A DNA stretch of 64,000 bases, from the NCBI RefSeq assembly GCF_013314975.1, contig NZ_JABTYH010000008.1, positions 1 through 64,000 on the forward strand. The letters are read 5' to 3'. Under the pieces are notes generated by a model. That model was given only the letters and a program-made list of their open reading frames with translations. It did no database searches and was not told the DNA's origin. Position numbers and translations under genes: made by a program. The DNA is from Pseudarthrobacter oxydans (GTDB taxonomy: Bacteria > Actinomycetota > Actinomycetes > Actinomycetales > Micrococcaceae). Within the stretch, counting starts at the first letter, position 1. Each line of letters opens with the position of its first letter. This document shows positions 19,930 to 29,661 of this stretch, one piece after another.

Positions 19930-21285
19930 ATGGCTTCTCAACGAGGAGAGTCGCTTGACACCGTGAAGACGCGGCGCAAGGGCATCGACAAATCGCATTA
20001 CCTCTACATTGCCGTCATCGCCGCCGTTATCCTCGGTGCCGTGGTGGGCCTGATGTTCCCCGAGGTCGGCAAGTCCCTGAAGCCGCTGGGTGACGGGTTC
20101 ATCAAGCTGATCAAGATGATGATTGCGCCCATCATCTTCTGCACCATCGTCCTGGGTATCGGCTCCATCGCAAAGGCCGCCACGGTGGGCAAGGTTGGTG
20201 GCCTGGCGCTGGGATACTTCGTGCTCATGTCCACCTTCGCGCTCGCCATCGGCCTGGTTGTTGGCAACCTGATCCACCCGGGCGAGGGCCTGAAGCTGGC
20301 GCCGTACGATCCCTCCAAGAAGGCCGAAGTCGACAGCACCGTCGCCTTCCTCCTCGGGATCATCCCGGGAGACATTCCGGTCCTTCCGACGCTCTTCGCC
20401 GCACTCCTCGTAGGTTTCGCCCTGCAGAAGATGGGCCCGCAGGGTGCCCCGGTACTCAAGGCCATCGGCCATGGCCAGGCCGTCGTGTTCCGCATCCTCA
20501 TCATGATCATGTGGCTTGCCCCGGTTGGCGCATTCGGTGCCATCGCCGCCGTCGTGGGAGCCACCGGCTTCCAGGCCATCGTCAGCATGTTCACCCTGAT
20601 GGCCGCCTTTTACATCACCTGCGCACTGTTCATCGTCATCATCCTGGGCGGTCTGCTGAAGGTTGTGTCCGGGGTCAACATCTTCAAGCTCATGAAGTAC
20701 CTGGGCCGTGAATACCTGCTGATCTTCTCCACGTCCTCTTCCGAAGCTGCCCTGCCCCGCCTGATCGCAAAGATGGAGCACCTCGGCGTCTCCAAGCCTG
20801 TGGTTGGCGTCACGGTACCCACCGGCTACTCGTTCAACCTGGACGGCACCGCCATCTACCTGACCATGGCGTCACTCTTCGTAGCCAACGCCATGGGAAC
20901 GCCGCTGGACCTGGGAGCCCAGATCTCCCTGCTGGTCTTCATGATCATCGCCTCCAAGGGTGCCGCCGGTGTCACCGGCGCCGGCCTCGCCACACTGGCT
21001 GCAGGCCTGCAGGCACACAAGCCTGAGCTCCTGGGCGGCGTGGGCATGATCGTGGGCATCGACCGGTTCATGTCCGAAGCCCGCGCCCTGACCAACTTCA
21101 CCGGCAACGCCGTAGCCACCGTCCTGATTGGCACGTGGGTCAAGGAGATCGACGGCGGCCAGGTCAACAGCGTCCTCTCCGGCGAACTGCCCTTCGACGA
21201 GCAGACCATGATCGCCGGCCACACCGGCCACGCCGAACCGGCAGCCACGGAAACCGACGCGCCCCGCGTTCCGGCCGCCGTCTAG
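19930..21285 (+). CDS. dctA: C4-dicarboxylate:cation symporter
   Basis: The protein has 451 residues and belongs to the DAACS/SLC1 fold, importing succinate, fumarate, malate or aspartate. The ATG at 19930 has AAGGAG at 19917-19922; 15 extra in-frame codons upstream are not supported. About eight membrane helices plus two re-entrant hairpins can be seen. The signature SSSEAALPRL lies near residue 275 and PTGYSFNLDGTAIY near 300. Its position beside a DcuS-like sensor and near prp genes (which yield succinate) supports a dicarboxylate substrate; glutamate carriers look similar. Confidence 0.93.
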   Translation: MASQRGESLDTVKTRRKGIDKSHYLYIAVIAAVILGAVVGLMFPEVGKSLKPLGDGFIKLIKMMIAPIIFCTIVLGIGSIAKAATVGKVGGLALGYFVLMSTFALAIGLVVGNLIHPGEGLKLAPYDPSKKAEVDSTVAFLLGIIPGDIPVLPTLFAALLVGFALQKMGPQGAPVLKAIGHGQAVVFRILIMIMWLAPVGAFGAIAAVVGATGFQAIVSMFTLMAAFYITCALFIVIILGGLLKVVSGVNIFKLMKYLGREYLLIFSTSSSEAALPRLIAKMEHLGVSKPVVGVTVPTGYSFNLDGTAIYLTMASLFVANAMGTPLDLGAQISLLVFMIIASKGAAGVTGAGLATLAAGLQAHKPELLGGVGMIVGIDRFMSEARALTNFTGNAVATVLIGTWVKEIDGGQVNSVLSGELPFDEQTMIAGHTGHAEPAATETDAPRVPAAV

Positions 21286-21313
21286 GCACCGCGCCACGCG
21301 CATACAGTATCAA

Positions 21314-21353
21314 CGCAGCAGCCCCCGCAGCCCCGGCCGCGGGGGCTGCTGCG
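21314..21353 (+). terminator. 15-bp perfect hairpin after dctA
   Basis: CGCAGCAGCCCCCGC (21314-21328) pairs perfectly with GCGGGGGCTGCTGCG (21339-21353) around a 10-base loop. There is no U tract after it, which is common for actinobacterial terminators. The remainder of 21286-21524 shows no clear promoter. Confidence 0.65.
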
Positions 21354-21524
21354 TGCCCCGTCAGAACCAACCTTCGACCTCAGCTAGAGGGTCAAGGCTC
21401 AACATGGGGGGAAAGTCAAGTTCCGCCGAATACCGTGTCGGTCGCTGTAACCTTGGGAAGAAGAAGGAACGGCGCTGGCACCCAGCGGCAGGAAATCACC
21501 GTCATCGAAAGTGTGGATAGATAC

Positions 21525-22424
21525 GTGAGCAGCGAACAGGGTTCGGCAACTCTGGAGGGCACGGAATTTGACCTGGACAACGCGGTGATGGGCCCCACGG
21601 GACGCCCATACCGGGAGTTCCCGGAACCGGCACCGCTGTCCTCCCACGGTCCGGCGCGTGTGATCGCCATGGTGAACCAAAAGGGCGGCGTCGGCAAGAC
21701 CACCTCCACCATCAACCTCGCGGCAGCTCTGGCGGAGTACGGGCGCCGGGTACTCCTGGTCGATTTCGATCCCCAGGGTGCGCTGTCGGCAGGCCTCGGC
21801 GTGAACCCCCACGAACTGGACCTTACGGTCTACAACGTGCTGATGGACCGCAAGGTCAACATCCGTGACGCCATCCACCAGACCGGCGTCGAGAACGTCG
21901 ACCTGCTGCCGGCCAACATCGACCTCTCCGCTGCCGAAGTCCAGCTCGTCAATGAAGTGGCACGCGAGCAGGTCCTGGACCGGGCCCTGAAGAAGGTGGA
22001 GGACGATTACGACGTCGTCCTCATCGACTGCCAGCCCTCGCTGGGCCTGCTGACCGTCAACGCCCTCACCGCGGCGCACGGCGTGATCATCCCGCTGATC
22101 TGCGAGTTCTTCGCCCTCCGTGCGGTGGCCCTGCTGGTGGAAACCATCGACAAGGTGCAGGACCGCCTCAACCCGCGCCTGCAGGTGGACGGGGTGCTCG
22201 CCACAATGTATGACGCCCGGACCCTCCACAGCCGTGAAGTCATCACCCGGCTGGTGGAAGCCTTCGGGGACAAGGTCTTCGAGACCGTCATCAAGCGTTC
22301 CATCAAGTTCGCGGACGCCACGGTGGCCGCGGAGCCGATCACCAGCTACGCCGGCAACCACATCGGTGCGGACGCCTACCGGCGCCTGGCCAAAGAACTG
22401 ATTTCGCGCGGCGGCGCACCCTAG
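21525..22424 (+). CDS. ParA-family ATPase next to scpAB
   Basis: The protein has 299 residues from the GTG at 21525; GTG at 21513 is an alternative and neither has a strong ribosome site. The deviant Walker A KGGVGKTTSTINLAAAL follows a ~50-residue leader, with VLLVDFDPQG as Walker A' and VVLIDCQPSLG as Walker B. No parB follows. The gene is fixed upstream of scpA in actinobacteria (Rv1708-Rv1709), so a role with condensin loading or nucleoid organisation is plausible. It is distinct from the parAB pair near the origin. Confidence 0.88.
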   Translation: MSSEQGSATLEGTEFDLDNAVMGPTGRPYREFPEPAPLSSHGPARVIAMVNQKGGVGKTTSTINLAAALAEYGRRVLLVDFDPQGALSAGLGVNPHELDLTVYNVLMDRKVNIRDAIHQTGVENVDLLPANIDLSAAEVQLVNEVAREQVLDRALKKVEDDYDVVLIDCQPSLGLLTVNALTAAHGVIIPLICEFFALRAVALLVETIDKVQDRLNPRLQVDGVLATMYDARTLHSREVITRLVEAFGDKVFETVIKRSIKFADATVAAEPITSYAGNHIGADAYRRLAKELISRGGAP

Positions 22425-22431
22425 CCAGGAC

Positions 22432-23244
22432 GTGGCCGAATCCAAGCCCGGCTTTGAGGTGCGGCTGGCCAACTTCACGGGTCCCTTCGACCTCCTGCTG
22501 GGACTGATCGCCAAGCACCAGCTGGACATTACCGAGGTGGCCCTCGCCACGGTGACGGACGAATTCATCAAGTACATCCGCAACCTGCAGAAACTGGGCG
22601 GGGAATGGGCACTGGATGAAGCCAGCGAGTTCCTGGTGATTGCCGCGACGCTCCTGGACATCAAGGCTGCCAGGCTCCTTCCTGCCGGCGAGGTGGAAGA
22701 CGACGAGGACATGGCGCTGCTTGAGGCCAGGGACCTCCTCTTCGCCCGGCTCCTGCAGTACAAGGCCTTCAAACATGTGGCCGGCCTCCTGGGTGAATCA
22801 CTGCACCAGGAAGCCATGCGCTTTCCCCGCCAGGTTGCCCTGGAGGAGCATTTCGCGGCGATGCTCCCGGAACTCGTGTGGAAGCACACCCCGGAACAGT
22901 TTGCCGCGCTGGCGGAAACTGCGCTGCGGCCCAAGGCGCCGAAACCCACCGAAGTGGGGCTGGCCCATCTCCACGGCGGCAACGTCAGCGTCAAGGAGCA
23001 GGCCGAAATCATAGGGCTGCGGCTCCAGCGGGAATCGCCGCTCACCTTCCGGGCCATGATCGCCGACGCCGAATCCACCCTTGTGGTGGTTGCGAGGTTC
23101 CTGGCGCTGCTGGAGCTGTTCCGGGACAAAGCGGTGTCCTTCGACCAGCTGTCGCCGCTGGCGGACCTTGCCGTCCACTGGACCGCCGGCGGCCGGCAGT
23201 GGTCCGCAGACAACCTAAGTGAAGAGTTCGAGGAGCAGCTGTGA
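22432..23244 (+). CDS. scpA: Segregation and condensation protein A (kleisin)
   Basis: The protein has 270 residues with a GTG start 7 bases after parA. The N-terminal kleisin signature FTGPFDLLLGLI near residue 15 and LVIAATLLDIKAARLLP near 65 are diagnostic; the C-terminal winged helix includes VVARFLALLELFRDKAV. ScpA bridges the SMC heads with ScpB in the chromosome-organising condensin. The stop overlaps the scpB start by 4 bases (GTGA). Confidence 0.95.
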   Translation: MAESKPGFEVRLANFTGPFDLLLGLIAKHQLDITEVALATVTDEFIKYIRNLQKLGGEWALDEASEFLVIAATLLDIKAARLLPAGEVEDDEDMALLEARDLLFARLLQYKAFKHVAGLLGESLHQEAMRFPRQVALEEHFAAMLPELVWKHTPEQFAALAETALRPKAPKPTEVGLAHLHGGNVSVKEQAEIIGLRLQRESPLTFRAMIADAESTLVVVARFLALLELFRDKAVSFDQLSPLADLAVHWTAGGRQWSADNLSEEFEEQL

Positions 23245-23903
23245 CCAGGGAAGCACCGGAAGCCACGCAACCGGGGGAGGAGGACCTCGAAAACCTCCCG
23301 GGCGGGGCCAAAGCTGCCGTTGAGGCTGTGCTGATGGTCATCGACCAGCCGGCCACGGAAGAGGAACTGGCCGCCGGCCTTGGCCTGACCGTTGAAAAGG
23401 TGAGCGGGCTGCTGGCTGAACTGCAGCGCGAGTATAGCGGCTATACTGTTAAAGCCCCGGATATGGATCAAGCCAGCCACGCTGGTTTCGGCTCCAGCCC
23501 CCGGGGTTTTGAATTGCGGAACATCGCCGGTGGCTGGCGGATCTACTCCCGCACGGACTTCGCCGACATTGTGGGCAAGTATGTGCTGGAAGGCCAGACA
23601 GCCAGGCTTACCCAGGCAGCCCTGGAAACGCTCGCGGTCATCGCGTACCGTCAGCCCGTCTCCAGGGCCAGGGTTTCCGCAATTCGGGGCGTCAATGTTG
23701 ACTCTGTGGTGCGGACACTCGCCCAGCGCGGGTTGATCGAGGATTCGGGAACGGATCCGGAATCCGGGGCCATGCTGTACCGGACCACATCGTATTTCCT
23801 GGAACGGATGGGCATCGGTTCTGTGGCCGAGCTGCCGCAGTTGTCTCCCCATCTTCCGGGCCTGGACGGCATAGCGGAGTACTACGACGCCGAAGGGATC
23901 TAG
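23241..23903 (+). CDS. scpB: Segregation and condensation protein B
   Basis: The protein has 220 residues with a GTG start. It has two winged-helix domains: the first (AVEAVLMVIDQPATEEELA, in pieces) near residues 28-75 and the second with LTQAALETLAVIAYRQPVSR near 125-145, followed by IRGVNVDSVVRTL. It dimerises on ScpA in the SMC complex. Extra acidic ends of ~20 residues are present. Confidence 0.95.
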   Translation: MTREAPEATQPGEEDLENLPGGAKAAVEAVLMVIDQPATEEELAAGLGLTVEKVSGLLAELQREYSGYTVKAPDMDQASHAGFGSSPRGFELRNIAGGWRIYSRTDFADIVGKYVLEGQTARLTQAALETLAVIAYRQPVSRARVSAIRGVNVDSVVRTLAQRGLIEDSGTDPESGAMLYRTTSYFLERMGIGSVAELPQLSPHLPGLDGIAEYYDAEGI

Positions 23904-23920
23904 GCAGTTTCGAGCTGCCT
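23902..23920 (+). terminator. Weak hairpin after scpB
   Basis: AGGCAG and CTGCCT form a 6-bp stem with a 7-base loop directly at the scpB stop. It is weak and could be chance. The rest of 23921-24013 is less GC-rich and may hold the rluB promoter (TAGGGT at 23965-23970). Confidence 0.3.
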
Positions 23921-24013
23921 GGGCAAGGATATTTATCAGGGCAGATTATTTCTGCACGGCTGGTTAGGGTTGTCTCTGGACACCTTTCCGGCCAAACAAT
24001 TGAAGGACGGGTC

Positions 24014-25213
24014 ATGACACAGGCGGGACGCCAGGGTTCACCACGTAACAGCTCGGGACGCAACAATCCCCAGCGCAACACCTCCCAGGGTGGCAAGTCA
24101 GCGGGCGCGTTCCGCGGCGGTGCCCCGAAGCGGGGCGGCGGGTTCGGCAGCGACCGCCCGCAGCGCGCACCCAAGCCGCGCGAGGAACGCTTCATCGATC
24201 CGGATCTGGCGTCGGACGGCCCCCAGCAGGGCCGTGGCGCCGCAGATCCGAAGGCCGCCAGGCCTTCCTCTCGGAAGCCTGCAGCGCGCAAGCCCGGAGC
24301 CAAGAAGGCGCCGGGCACTCCAGGCGCCCTCAAGCCGAAGCCGCGCACCGGGGCACCCGGCGCCGCAGCCTCCCGTGCGTTCGGCAGCGAACGCTTCGGC
24401 CAGAACCTGGGGCCGGTGCGCAGGCCGTCACGGAAGAAGGGCCCGCGCGGCGACGTTCCCCAGTCGGAACTGCACGACGCCGACGGCGTGCGCCTGCAGA
24501 AGGTCATGGCCTCGGCCGGCGTCGCCTCGCGCCGCGTCTGCGAGGAGATGATTGCCGAGGGCCGGGTGGAAGTGGACGGACAGGTCGTCACCGAGCTCGG
24601 TGTCCGGGTTGATCCCAAGACTTCCGTCATCCACGTGGACGGCCTGCGCATCCAGCTGGATGAGAACCTCGTCTACATGGTCTTCAACAAGCCGAAGGGC
24701 GTTGTCTCCACCATGGAGGACCCCGAGGGCCGGCCCTGCATCAGCGATTTCCTCAAGAGCAACAAGAACACCGGCGAACGTCTCTTCCACGTGGGGCGCC
24801 TCGACGTCGCCACCGAGGGGCTGCTCCTGCTGACGAACGACGGCGAGCTGGCCAACCGCCTGACGCACCCTTCCTACGAAGTGCCCAAGACGTACCTGGT
24901 ACAGGTCCGCGGTCCCTTCCCCCAGGGTATTGGCGCGCAGCTCAAGGAAGGCGTGGAACTGGAGGACGGCTTTGCCTCCGTCGACTCCTTCCGGCTGGTT
25001 GACTCAACCCCCGGCCACGTGCTGATCGAAGTTGTGCTGCACTCGGGCAAGAACCGTATTGTCCGCCGCCTCTTCGACGCCGTCGGCTTCCCGGTGCTTC
25101 GGCTGGTGCGCGTCAAGGTGGGCCCCATCGGCCTGGGCGACCAGCGCCAGGGCAGCATCCGCAACCTCGGCAAGCAGGAAGTCGGGCATCTGCTGGCATC
25201 CGTAGGGCTCTGA
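24014..25213 (+). CDS. RluB-type rRNA pseudouridine synthase with basic N-terminal arm
   Basis: The protein has 399 residues. Residues 1-150 are a Lys/Arg/Gly/Pro-rich disordered arm. An S4 domain follows (LQKVMASAGVASRR near 160), then the RsuA/RluB catalytic domain with the catalytic Asp in GRLDVATEGLLLLTNDGE near 262. The likely target is a uridine in helix 89/90 of 23S rRNA (RluB) by analogy with the actinobacterial gene downstream of scpB. The ATG at 24014 follows AAGGA with spacing about 6. Confidence 0.9.
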   Translation: MTQAGRQGSPRNSSGRNNPQRNTSQGGKSAGAFRGGAPKRGGGFGSDRPQRAPKPREERFIDPDLASDGPQQGRGAADPKAARPSSRKPAARKPGAKKAPGTPGALKPKPRTGAPGAAASRAFGSERFGQNLGPVRRPSRKKGPRGDVPQSELHDADGVRLQKVMASAGVASRRVCEEMIAEGRVEVDGQVVTELGVRVDPKTSVIHVDGLRIQLDENLVYMVFNKPKGVVSTMEDPEGRPCISDFLKSNKNTGERLFHVGRLDVATEGLLLLTNDGELANRLTHPSYEVPKTYLVQVRGPFPQGIGAQLKEGVELEDGFASVDSFRLVDSTPGHVLIEVVLHSGKNRIVRRLFDAVGFPVLRLVRVKVGPIGLGDQRQGSIRNLGKQEVGHLLASVGL

Positions 25214-25216
25214 GGC

Positions 25217-26326
25217 ATGTCCGCCTTCCACAGCCAGGGCCGCGGGCACCTGGATGGTCCGGTGGTGGTCCTCGGGACCGGCCTGCTCGGCGCCAGCATT
25301 GGCCTGGGCCTGCGCGGACGGGGCGTTCCGGTGTTCCTGTCCGACCCCTCGCCCACGAACCAGGCGGTGGCCGTGGACATCGGCGCAGGCCGGCCGCTGC
25401 CGGAACTGGGCAGCGCTGTCCCGCAGCTGGTGGTGGTTGCTGCGCCGCCGGACGTTACGGCCGACGTCGTGGAAAACGCCCTCTCGGATTTTCCCCGCTC
25501 AGTTGTGGTGGATATAGCCAGCGTCAAGGCGGGCATCCTGGAAAGCCTGCGGCGCCGCGGCGTCGACCTCTCCCGGTACGTGGGCACCCACCCCATGGCC
25601 GGGCGGGAAAAGTCAGGCCCCGTGGCTGCCCGGGGCGAGCTGTTCACCTCGATGCCGTGGGTGGTGTGCCCCTCAGAGGAAACCTCTGGCGCCGCCCTGC
25701 AGGCCGCCCGTTCCCTGGCCTCGGACCTGGGCGCAGTTGTATCCCAGTTCACGGCGGATGAGCATGACGAAGCCGTTGCCCTGGTATCCCACCTGCCCCA
25801 GGTCATGTCCTCGCTGCTGGCGAGCCGGCTCCAGGGCACGCCGCTGCATGCCCTGTCCCTGGCCGGCAACGGACTCCGGGACGTCACGCGGATAGCGGCC
25901 AGCGACCCGTCCTTGTGGGTCCAGATCCTCGGCGGCAACGCTGCGAAAGTCGTGGAAATCCTCTACGGCGTCCGGGATGACCTGAACCGCCTGATCGGAA
26001 CGCTCGAGGACCCCACGGCTCCGGGCGCACGGCTGGACCTCGCGCAGCTCATGAGTGAAGGCAACGCCGGCCAGGCACGTATTCCGGGCAAGCATGGGGG
26101 GCCGCCGCAGGCGTACTCCTGGCTGACCGTCCTGGTAGACGACAAACCCGGGCAGATCGCACGGCTCCTCACGGAAATCGGCGAGATCGGCGTCAACCTG
26201 GAGGACCTCCGCCTGGACCACTCGTCAGGGCAAAACGTAGGTATGGTGGAAATCTCCGTGTTGCCGAACAAGCATGACCACCTGATCGAAGCACTCAACG
26301 ACCGCGGATGGCGGGTACTCCAGTAA
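25217..26326 (+). CDS. tyrA: Prephenate dehydrogenase with ACT domain
   Basis: The protein has 369 residues and converts prephenate to 4-hydroxyphenylpyruvate for tyrosine. The NAD-binding site VLGTGLLGASIGLGL begins near residue 17. Catalytic-region pieces THPMAGREKSG near 128 and EHDEAVALVSHLPQ near 180 are present. An ACT domain at about 295-369 (LVDDKPGQIARLL) suggests allosteric control by tyrosine or another amino acid. It starts 4 bases after rluB and overlaps cmk by one base. Confidence 0.93.
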   Translation: MSAFHSQGRGHLDGPVVVLGTGLLGASIGLGLRGRGVPVFLSDPSPTNQAVAVDIGAGRPLPELGSAVPQLVVVAAPPDVTADVVENALSDFPRSVVVDIASVKAGILESLRRRGVDLSRYVGTHPMAGREKSGPVAARGELFTSMPWVVCPSEETSGAALQAARSLASDLGAVVSQFTADEHDEAVALVSHLPQVMSSLLASRLQGTPLHALSLAGNGLRDVTRIAASDPSLWVQILGGNAAKVVEILYGVRDDLNRLIGTLEDPTAPGARLDLAQLMSEGNAGQARIPGKHGGPPQAYSWLTVLVDDKPGQIARLLTEIGEIGVNLEDLRLDHSSGQNVGMVEISVLPNKHDHLIEALNDRGWRVLQ

Positions 26327-27039
26327 TGACACAGGAACTTCTCGATACCATGCCTGCGCTGCGCATCGGCCGGCCGCTGGTGGTGGCCATTGACGGCCCG
26401 TCCGGGTCCGGCAAATCCAGCGTCAGCAAGGAAGTGGCCCGCAGGCTCAGGCTTGCGTACCTGGACACGGGCGCGATGTACCGGGCCCTCACCTGGTTCT
26501 GCGTCAACGAGGGCATCGACCTCGACGACGCCGCAGCAGTGGAGCAGGCCGCACGCGACCTGGTCCTGGAACTGAGCACCAGCCCGCTGGAGGAGTACGT
26601 GCGGGTGAACGGTGTTGACGTCACCGACGCCATCCGCGAGCCTGCCATTTCCTCTGCCGTCAGCGCCGTGGCCACCACCCTGGGGGCCCGGACTGAGCTT
26701 ATCCGCCGGCAGCGGGAACTGATCGAAAAGCACCACCGCCGCATGGTGGTGGAAGGCAGGGACATCACCACCGTCGTCGCGCCCGGAGCGGAAGTGCGGA
26801 TGCTGCTTACCGCCAGTGAGGAGGCGCGGCTGCGCCGGCGTGGAATCCAGCTTGGCGGCACCCAGAACGCCGAGCAGCTGGCGGCGCAGGTGACCCACCG
26901 CGATGCCAAGGACTCCTCCGTCGTGAACTTCACCAAAGCCGCCTCCGGCGTCGTGACGCTGGATTCGTCGGACCTCGACTTCGACCAGACGGTGGCCGCT
27001 GCCCTGGTGATCGTCACAAAGGTCCTCAACCGTGACTGA
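26326..27039 (+). CDS. cmk: Cytidylate kinase
   Basis: The protein has 237 residues from the ATG that overlaps the tyrA stop (TAATG). An ATG 18 bases upstream inside tyrA is less likely. The P-loop DGPSGSGKSSVSKEV near residue 24, YLDTGAMYRA near 45, EGRDITTVV near 145 and RDAKDSSV near 200 are CMP-kinase signatures. It phosphorylates CMP and dCMP. Confidence 0.95.
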   Translation: MTQELLDTMPALRIGRPLVVAIDGPSGSGKSSVSKEVARRLRLAYLDTGAMYRALTWFCVNEGIDLDDAAAVEQAARDLVLELSTSPLEEYVRVNGVDVTDAIREPAISSAVSAVATTLGARTELIRRQRELIEKHHRRMVVEGRDITTVVAPGAEVRMLLTASEEARLRRRGIQLGGTQNAEQLAAQVTHRDAKDSSVVNFTKAASGVVTLDSSDLDFDQTVAAALVIVTKVLNRD

Positions 27040-27751
27040 CCGCAGGCCCGGCGTTCCCTCCGGACTGACCATGGCGTGGAGCAGGCCGGTGGGCTGGGTC
27101 CTCGACCACGTGGTGTACCGGACCACCGTCAAGGGCAGGGAGAATGTGCCCACCGGCGGACCCGTGATCTTCGCGGGCAACCACATCAGCTTCCTGGACG
27201 GGCCGGTCATGTTCGGCGCGTCACCTCGCCCCATGCACATCCTGGTCAAACAGGAGATGTTCAAGGGCTTCCTCGGCCAGGTGCTGACCGCTTCGGGCCA
27301 GCTGCCGGTGGACAGGCGCGGCGACCGGACCGCGCTGCAGCGGTGCAAGGAAGTGCTCGACGCCGGCCGGTGCGTCGGCATCCTTCCCGAAGGAACCAGG
27401 GGGAGCGGGGCAGCGGCGGACATCAACGGCGGCGTCGCCTGGCTCGCGCTGAACTCCGGAGCCCCGGTGGTCCCCGTGGCCATCCTGGGCACCCGCACGG
27501 GTGCGGAGCACCTCGATTCCGTGCCCCGGCCGGGCAGGCGCTTCCACGTCAGCTTCGGATATGCCCTCACCCTTGCCCGCCGGGCAGGGGAAAGCGGGCG
27601 TGCTTCAATGGACAGGGCGGCGCTGGAAATCCGCGCCGCGCTGGCAGGGCACGTCCAGGACTCCATTCAACTCAGCGGGCAGCCACTGCCTTTCGCAGAT
27701 GCCCGCCAAGACTTAACAGCAGTAGCCGGGACGCCGGCAGATGACCACTAA
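27032..27751 (+). CDS. 1-acyl-glycerol-3-phosphate acyltransferase-like protein
   Basis: The protein has 239 residues with a GTG start overlapping cmk by 8 bases. The PlsC family motifs are visible: NHISFLD near residue 50 (the HX4D catalytic motif) and LPEGTRGSG near 120. There is no clear membrane helix beyond the N-terminal hydrophobic face. It probably acylates lysophosphatidate or a related lipid. A second plsC homologue lies at 44.0 kb. Confidence 0.87.
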   Translation: MTDRRPGVPSGLTMAWSRPVGWVLDHVVYRTTVKGRENVPTGGPVIFAGNHISFLDGPVMFGASPRPMHILVKQEMFKGFLGQVLTASGQLPVDRRGDRTALQRCKEVLDAGRCVGILPEGTRGSGAAADINGGVAWLALNSGAPVVPVAILGTRTGAEHLDSVPRPGRRFHVSFGYALTLARRAGESGRASMDRAALEIRAALAGHVQDSIQLSGQPLPFADARQDLTAVAGTPADDH

Positions 27752-27761
27752 GGACAGTGCA

Positions 27762-29312
27762 ATGAGCGATACGACTCAAACTCCCGGCCACTTCGGCGCC
27801 GGCGAAGACGAATACACGCCCACGGGCACGGACCAGGTGGCGGAACGGCTGGCTGCCATTGACGACGACGAGGCAGAGCTTCGCGCCGCGTCCCTCCGGG
27901 CGGGCCTGGAGGACTATGACCTCGACGAGGAAGATGCCGCACTGCTCAGCGGCGAATACGGGGACGAGGACTTCGACGGCCCCGTCAAGCTCGATCCCGT
28001 CCTGGCCATCATCGGCCGGCCCAACGTGGGTAAGTCCACGCTGGTGAACCGCATCCTTGGGCGCCGCGAGGCCGTGGTGGAGGACACCCCCGGCGTCACC
28101 CGCGACCGCGTCATGTATTCCGCCAACTGGAACGGGCGCAACTTCACCCTGGTGGACACCGGCGGCTGGGAACACGACGCCCGCGGCATCCATGCCCGCG
28201 TGGCCGAGCAGGCAGAAATGGCCGTTGAGCTCGCGGACGCAGTGCTCTTCGTGGTGGACTCCGCCGTCGGGGCAACCGCCACCGACGAGGGCGTCATGAA
28301 GATGCTGCGCCGCAGCAAGAAGCCGGTCATCATGGTGGCCAACAAGGTTGACGACTTTGCCCAGGAGGCGGACTCCGCCACCCTGTGGGGCCTGGGCTTT
28401 GGCGAGCCCTACCCGGTCTCGGCGCTGCACGGCCGCGGCGTGGCCGACCTGCTTGACCACGTGATGGATGTGCTTCCGGAATTCTCCACCATCGAGGGCC
28501 TGGAACGCTCCGGCGGACCCCGCCGCATCGCCTTGATCGGCCGCCCCAACGTGGGCAAGTCCTCCCTGCTGAACAAGCTGGCCGGCACTGAACGGGTGGT
28601 GGTGGACAACACCGCCGGCACCACCCGCGATCCGGTGGACGAGTTCATCGAACTCGGTGGCCGGACCTGGCGCTTCGTGGACACGGCAGGCATCCGCCGC
28701 CGCCAGCACATGGCGCAGGGCGCGGACTACTACGCTTCCCTCCGCACGCAGGCCGCGCTCGAAAAGGCGGAGGTCGCCGTCGTGCTCCTTGCCGTGGACG
28801 AGGTCCTCAGCGAGCAGGACGTGCGGATCCTGCAGCTCGCCATTGAGTCGGGCCGCGCCCTGGTGCTGGCCTTCAACAAGTGGGACCTGCTCGACGACGA
28901 ACGCCGGCGCTACCTCGAACGTGAAATCGAGCAGGACCTGGCCCACGTGGACTGGGCGCCCCGCGTGAACATCTCGGCCAAGACCGGGTGGCACAAGGAC
29001 CGCCTGGTTCCTGCCCTGGACCTGGCCCTGGAGAACTGGGACAAGCGTATTGCCACCGGCCGCCTCAACGCGTTCCTGGGCGAGCTTGTTGCCGCCCACC
29101 CGCACCCGGTCCGCGGCGGCAAGCAGCCGCGCATCCTCTTCGGCACCCAGGCCTCCAGCCGCCCGCCGAAGTTCGTCCTGTTCACCACCGGTTTCCTGGA
29201 CCCCGGATACCGGCGCTTCATCACCCGCCGGCTGCGGGAAACGTTCGGCTTCGAGGGCACACCCATCGAGGTCAGCATGCGCGTGCGGGAAAAGCGCGGC
29301 AAGAAGCGTTAA
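27762..29312 (+). CDS. der: Ribosome-assembly GTPase Der (EngA)
   Basis: The protein has 516 residues. The ATG at 27762 has AAGGA 7 bases upstream; the ATG at 27741 lies inside the previous gene. After an acidic N-terminal extension of ~75 residues come two G domains. The first has [17 protein letters not shown] and ANKVD. The second has [17 protein letters not shown] and FNKWD. A KH-like C-terminus ends in a basic KRGKKR tail. It is needed for 50S subunit maturation. Confidence 0.96.
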   Translation: MSDTTQTPGHFGAGEDEYTPTGTDQVAERLAAIDDDEAELRAASLRAGLEDYDLDEEDAALLSGEYGDEDFDGPVKLDPVLAIIGRPNVGKSTLVNRILGRREAVVEDTPGVTRDRVMYSANWNGRNFTLVDTGGWEHDARGIHARVAEQAEMAVELADAVLFVVDSAVGATATDEGVMKMLRRSKKPVIMVANKVDDFAQEADSATLWGLGFGEPYPVSALHGRGVADLLDHVMDVLPEFSTIEGLERSGGPRRIALIGRPNVGKSSLLNKLAGTERVVVDNTAGTTRDPVDEFIELGGRTWRFVDTAGIRRRQHMAQGADYYASLRTQAALEKAEVAVVLLAVDEVLSEQDVRILQLAIESGRALVLAFNKWDLLDDERRRYLEREIEQDLAHVDWAPRVNISAKTGWHKDRLVPALDLALENWDKRIATGRLNAFLGELVAAHPHPVRGGKQPRILFGTQASSRPPKFVLFTTGFLDPGYRRFITRRLRETFGFEGTPIEVSMRVREKRGKKR

Positions 29313-29472
29313 TTCCGGTGTTGTCTCCGACACACCACAGGGCTGATTCCGGGAAAGTGTCACTGGCACCCTCCGGGATCGTGTAAGCTCTTCTAGGTGG
29401 TTCGGCCGGACTGCTGGTGGAAATCCTCGAAGTGATTCAGGGATGAAGCTCAGCGGAGAACGGCAGAACCAG

Positions 29473-29549
<77 letters not shown>

Positions 29550-29550
29550 C

Positions 29551-29600
29551 AAACAGCAGGGGCCGCTTCCGGAGAAATCCGGAAGCGGCCCCTGCTGTTT
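29551..29600 (+). terminator. 23-bp perfect hairpin after tRNA-Pro
   Basis: Bases 29551-29573 pair perfectly with 29578-29600 around a GAAA tetraloop, ending in TTT. The 5' arm begins AAACAGCAGGGG. It lies 2 bases after the CCA end, and can also stop the convergent glycosylase gene. Confidence 0.9.
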
Positions 29601-29661
29601 AACCTGCTTGACCGTCCTTGGACCCTTCCGCACGGAACCCGTGCCGGGACCGTGAGCCTTC

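Noticed and set aside
21399..23852. Minus-strand open frame of about 817 residues across parA-scpA-scpB
   Set aside because: It is the antisense of three well-supported genes and has no domain or plausible start.
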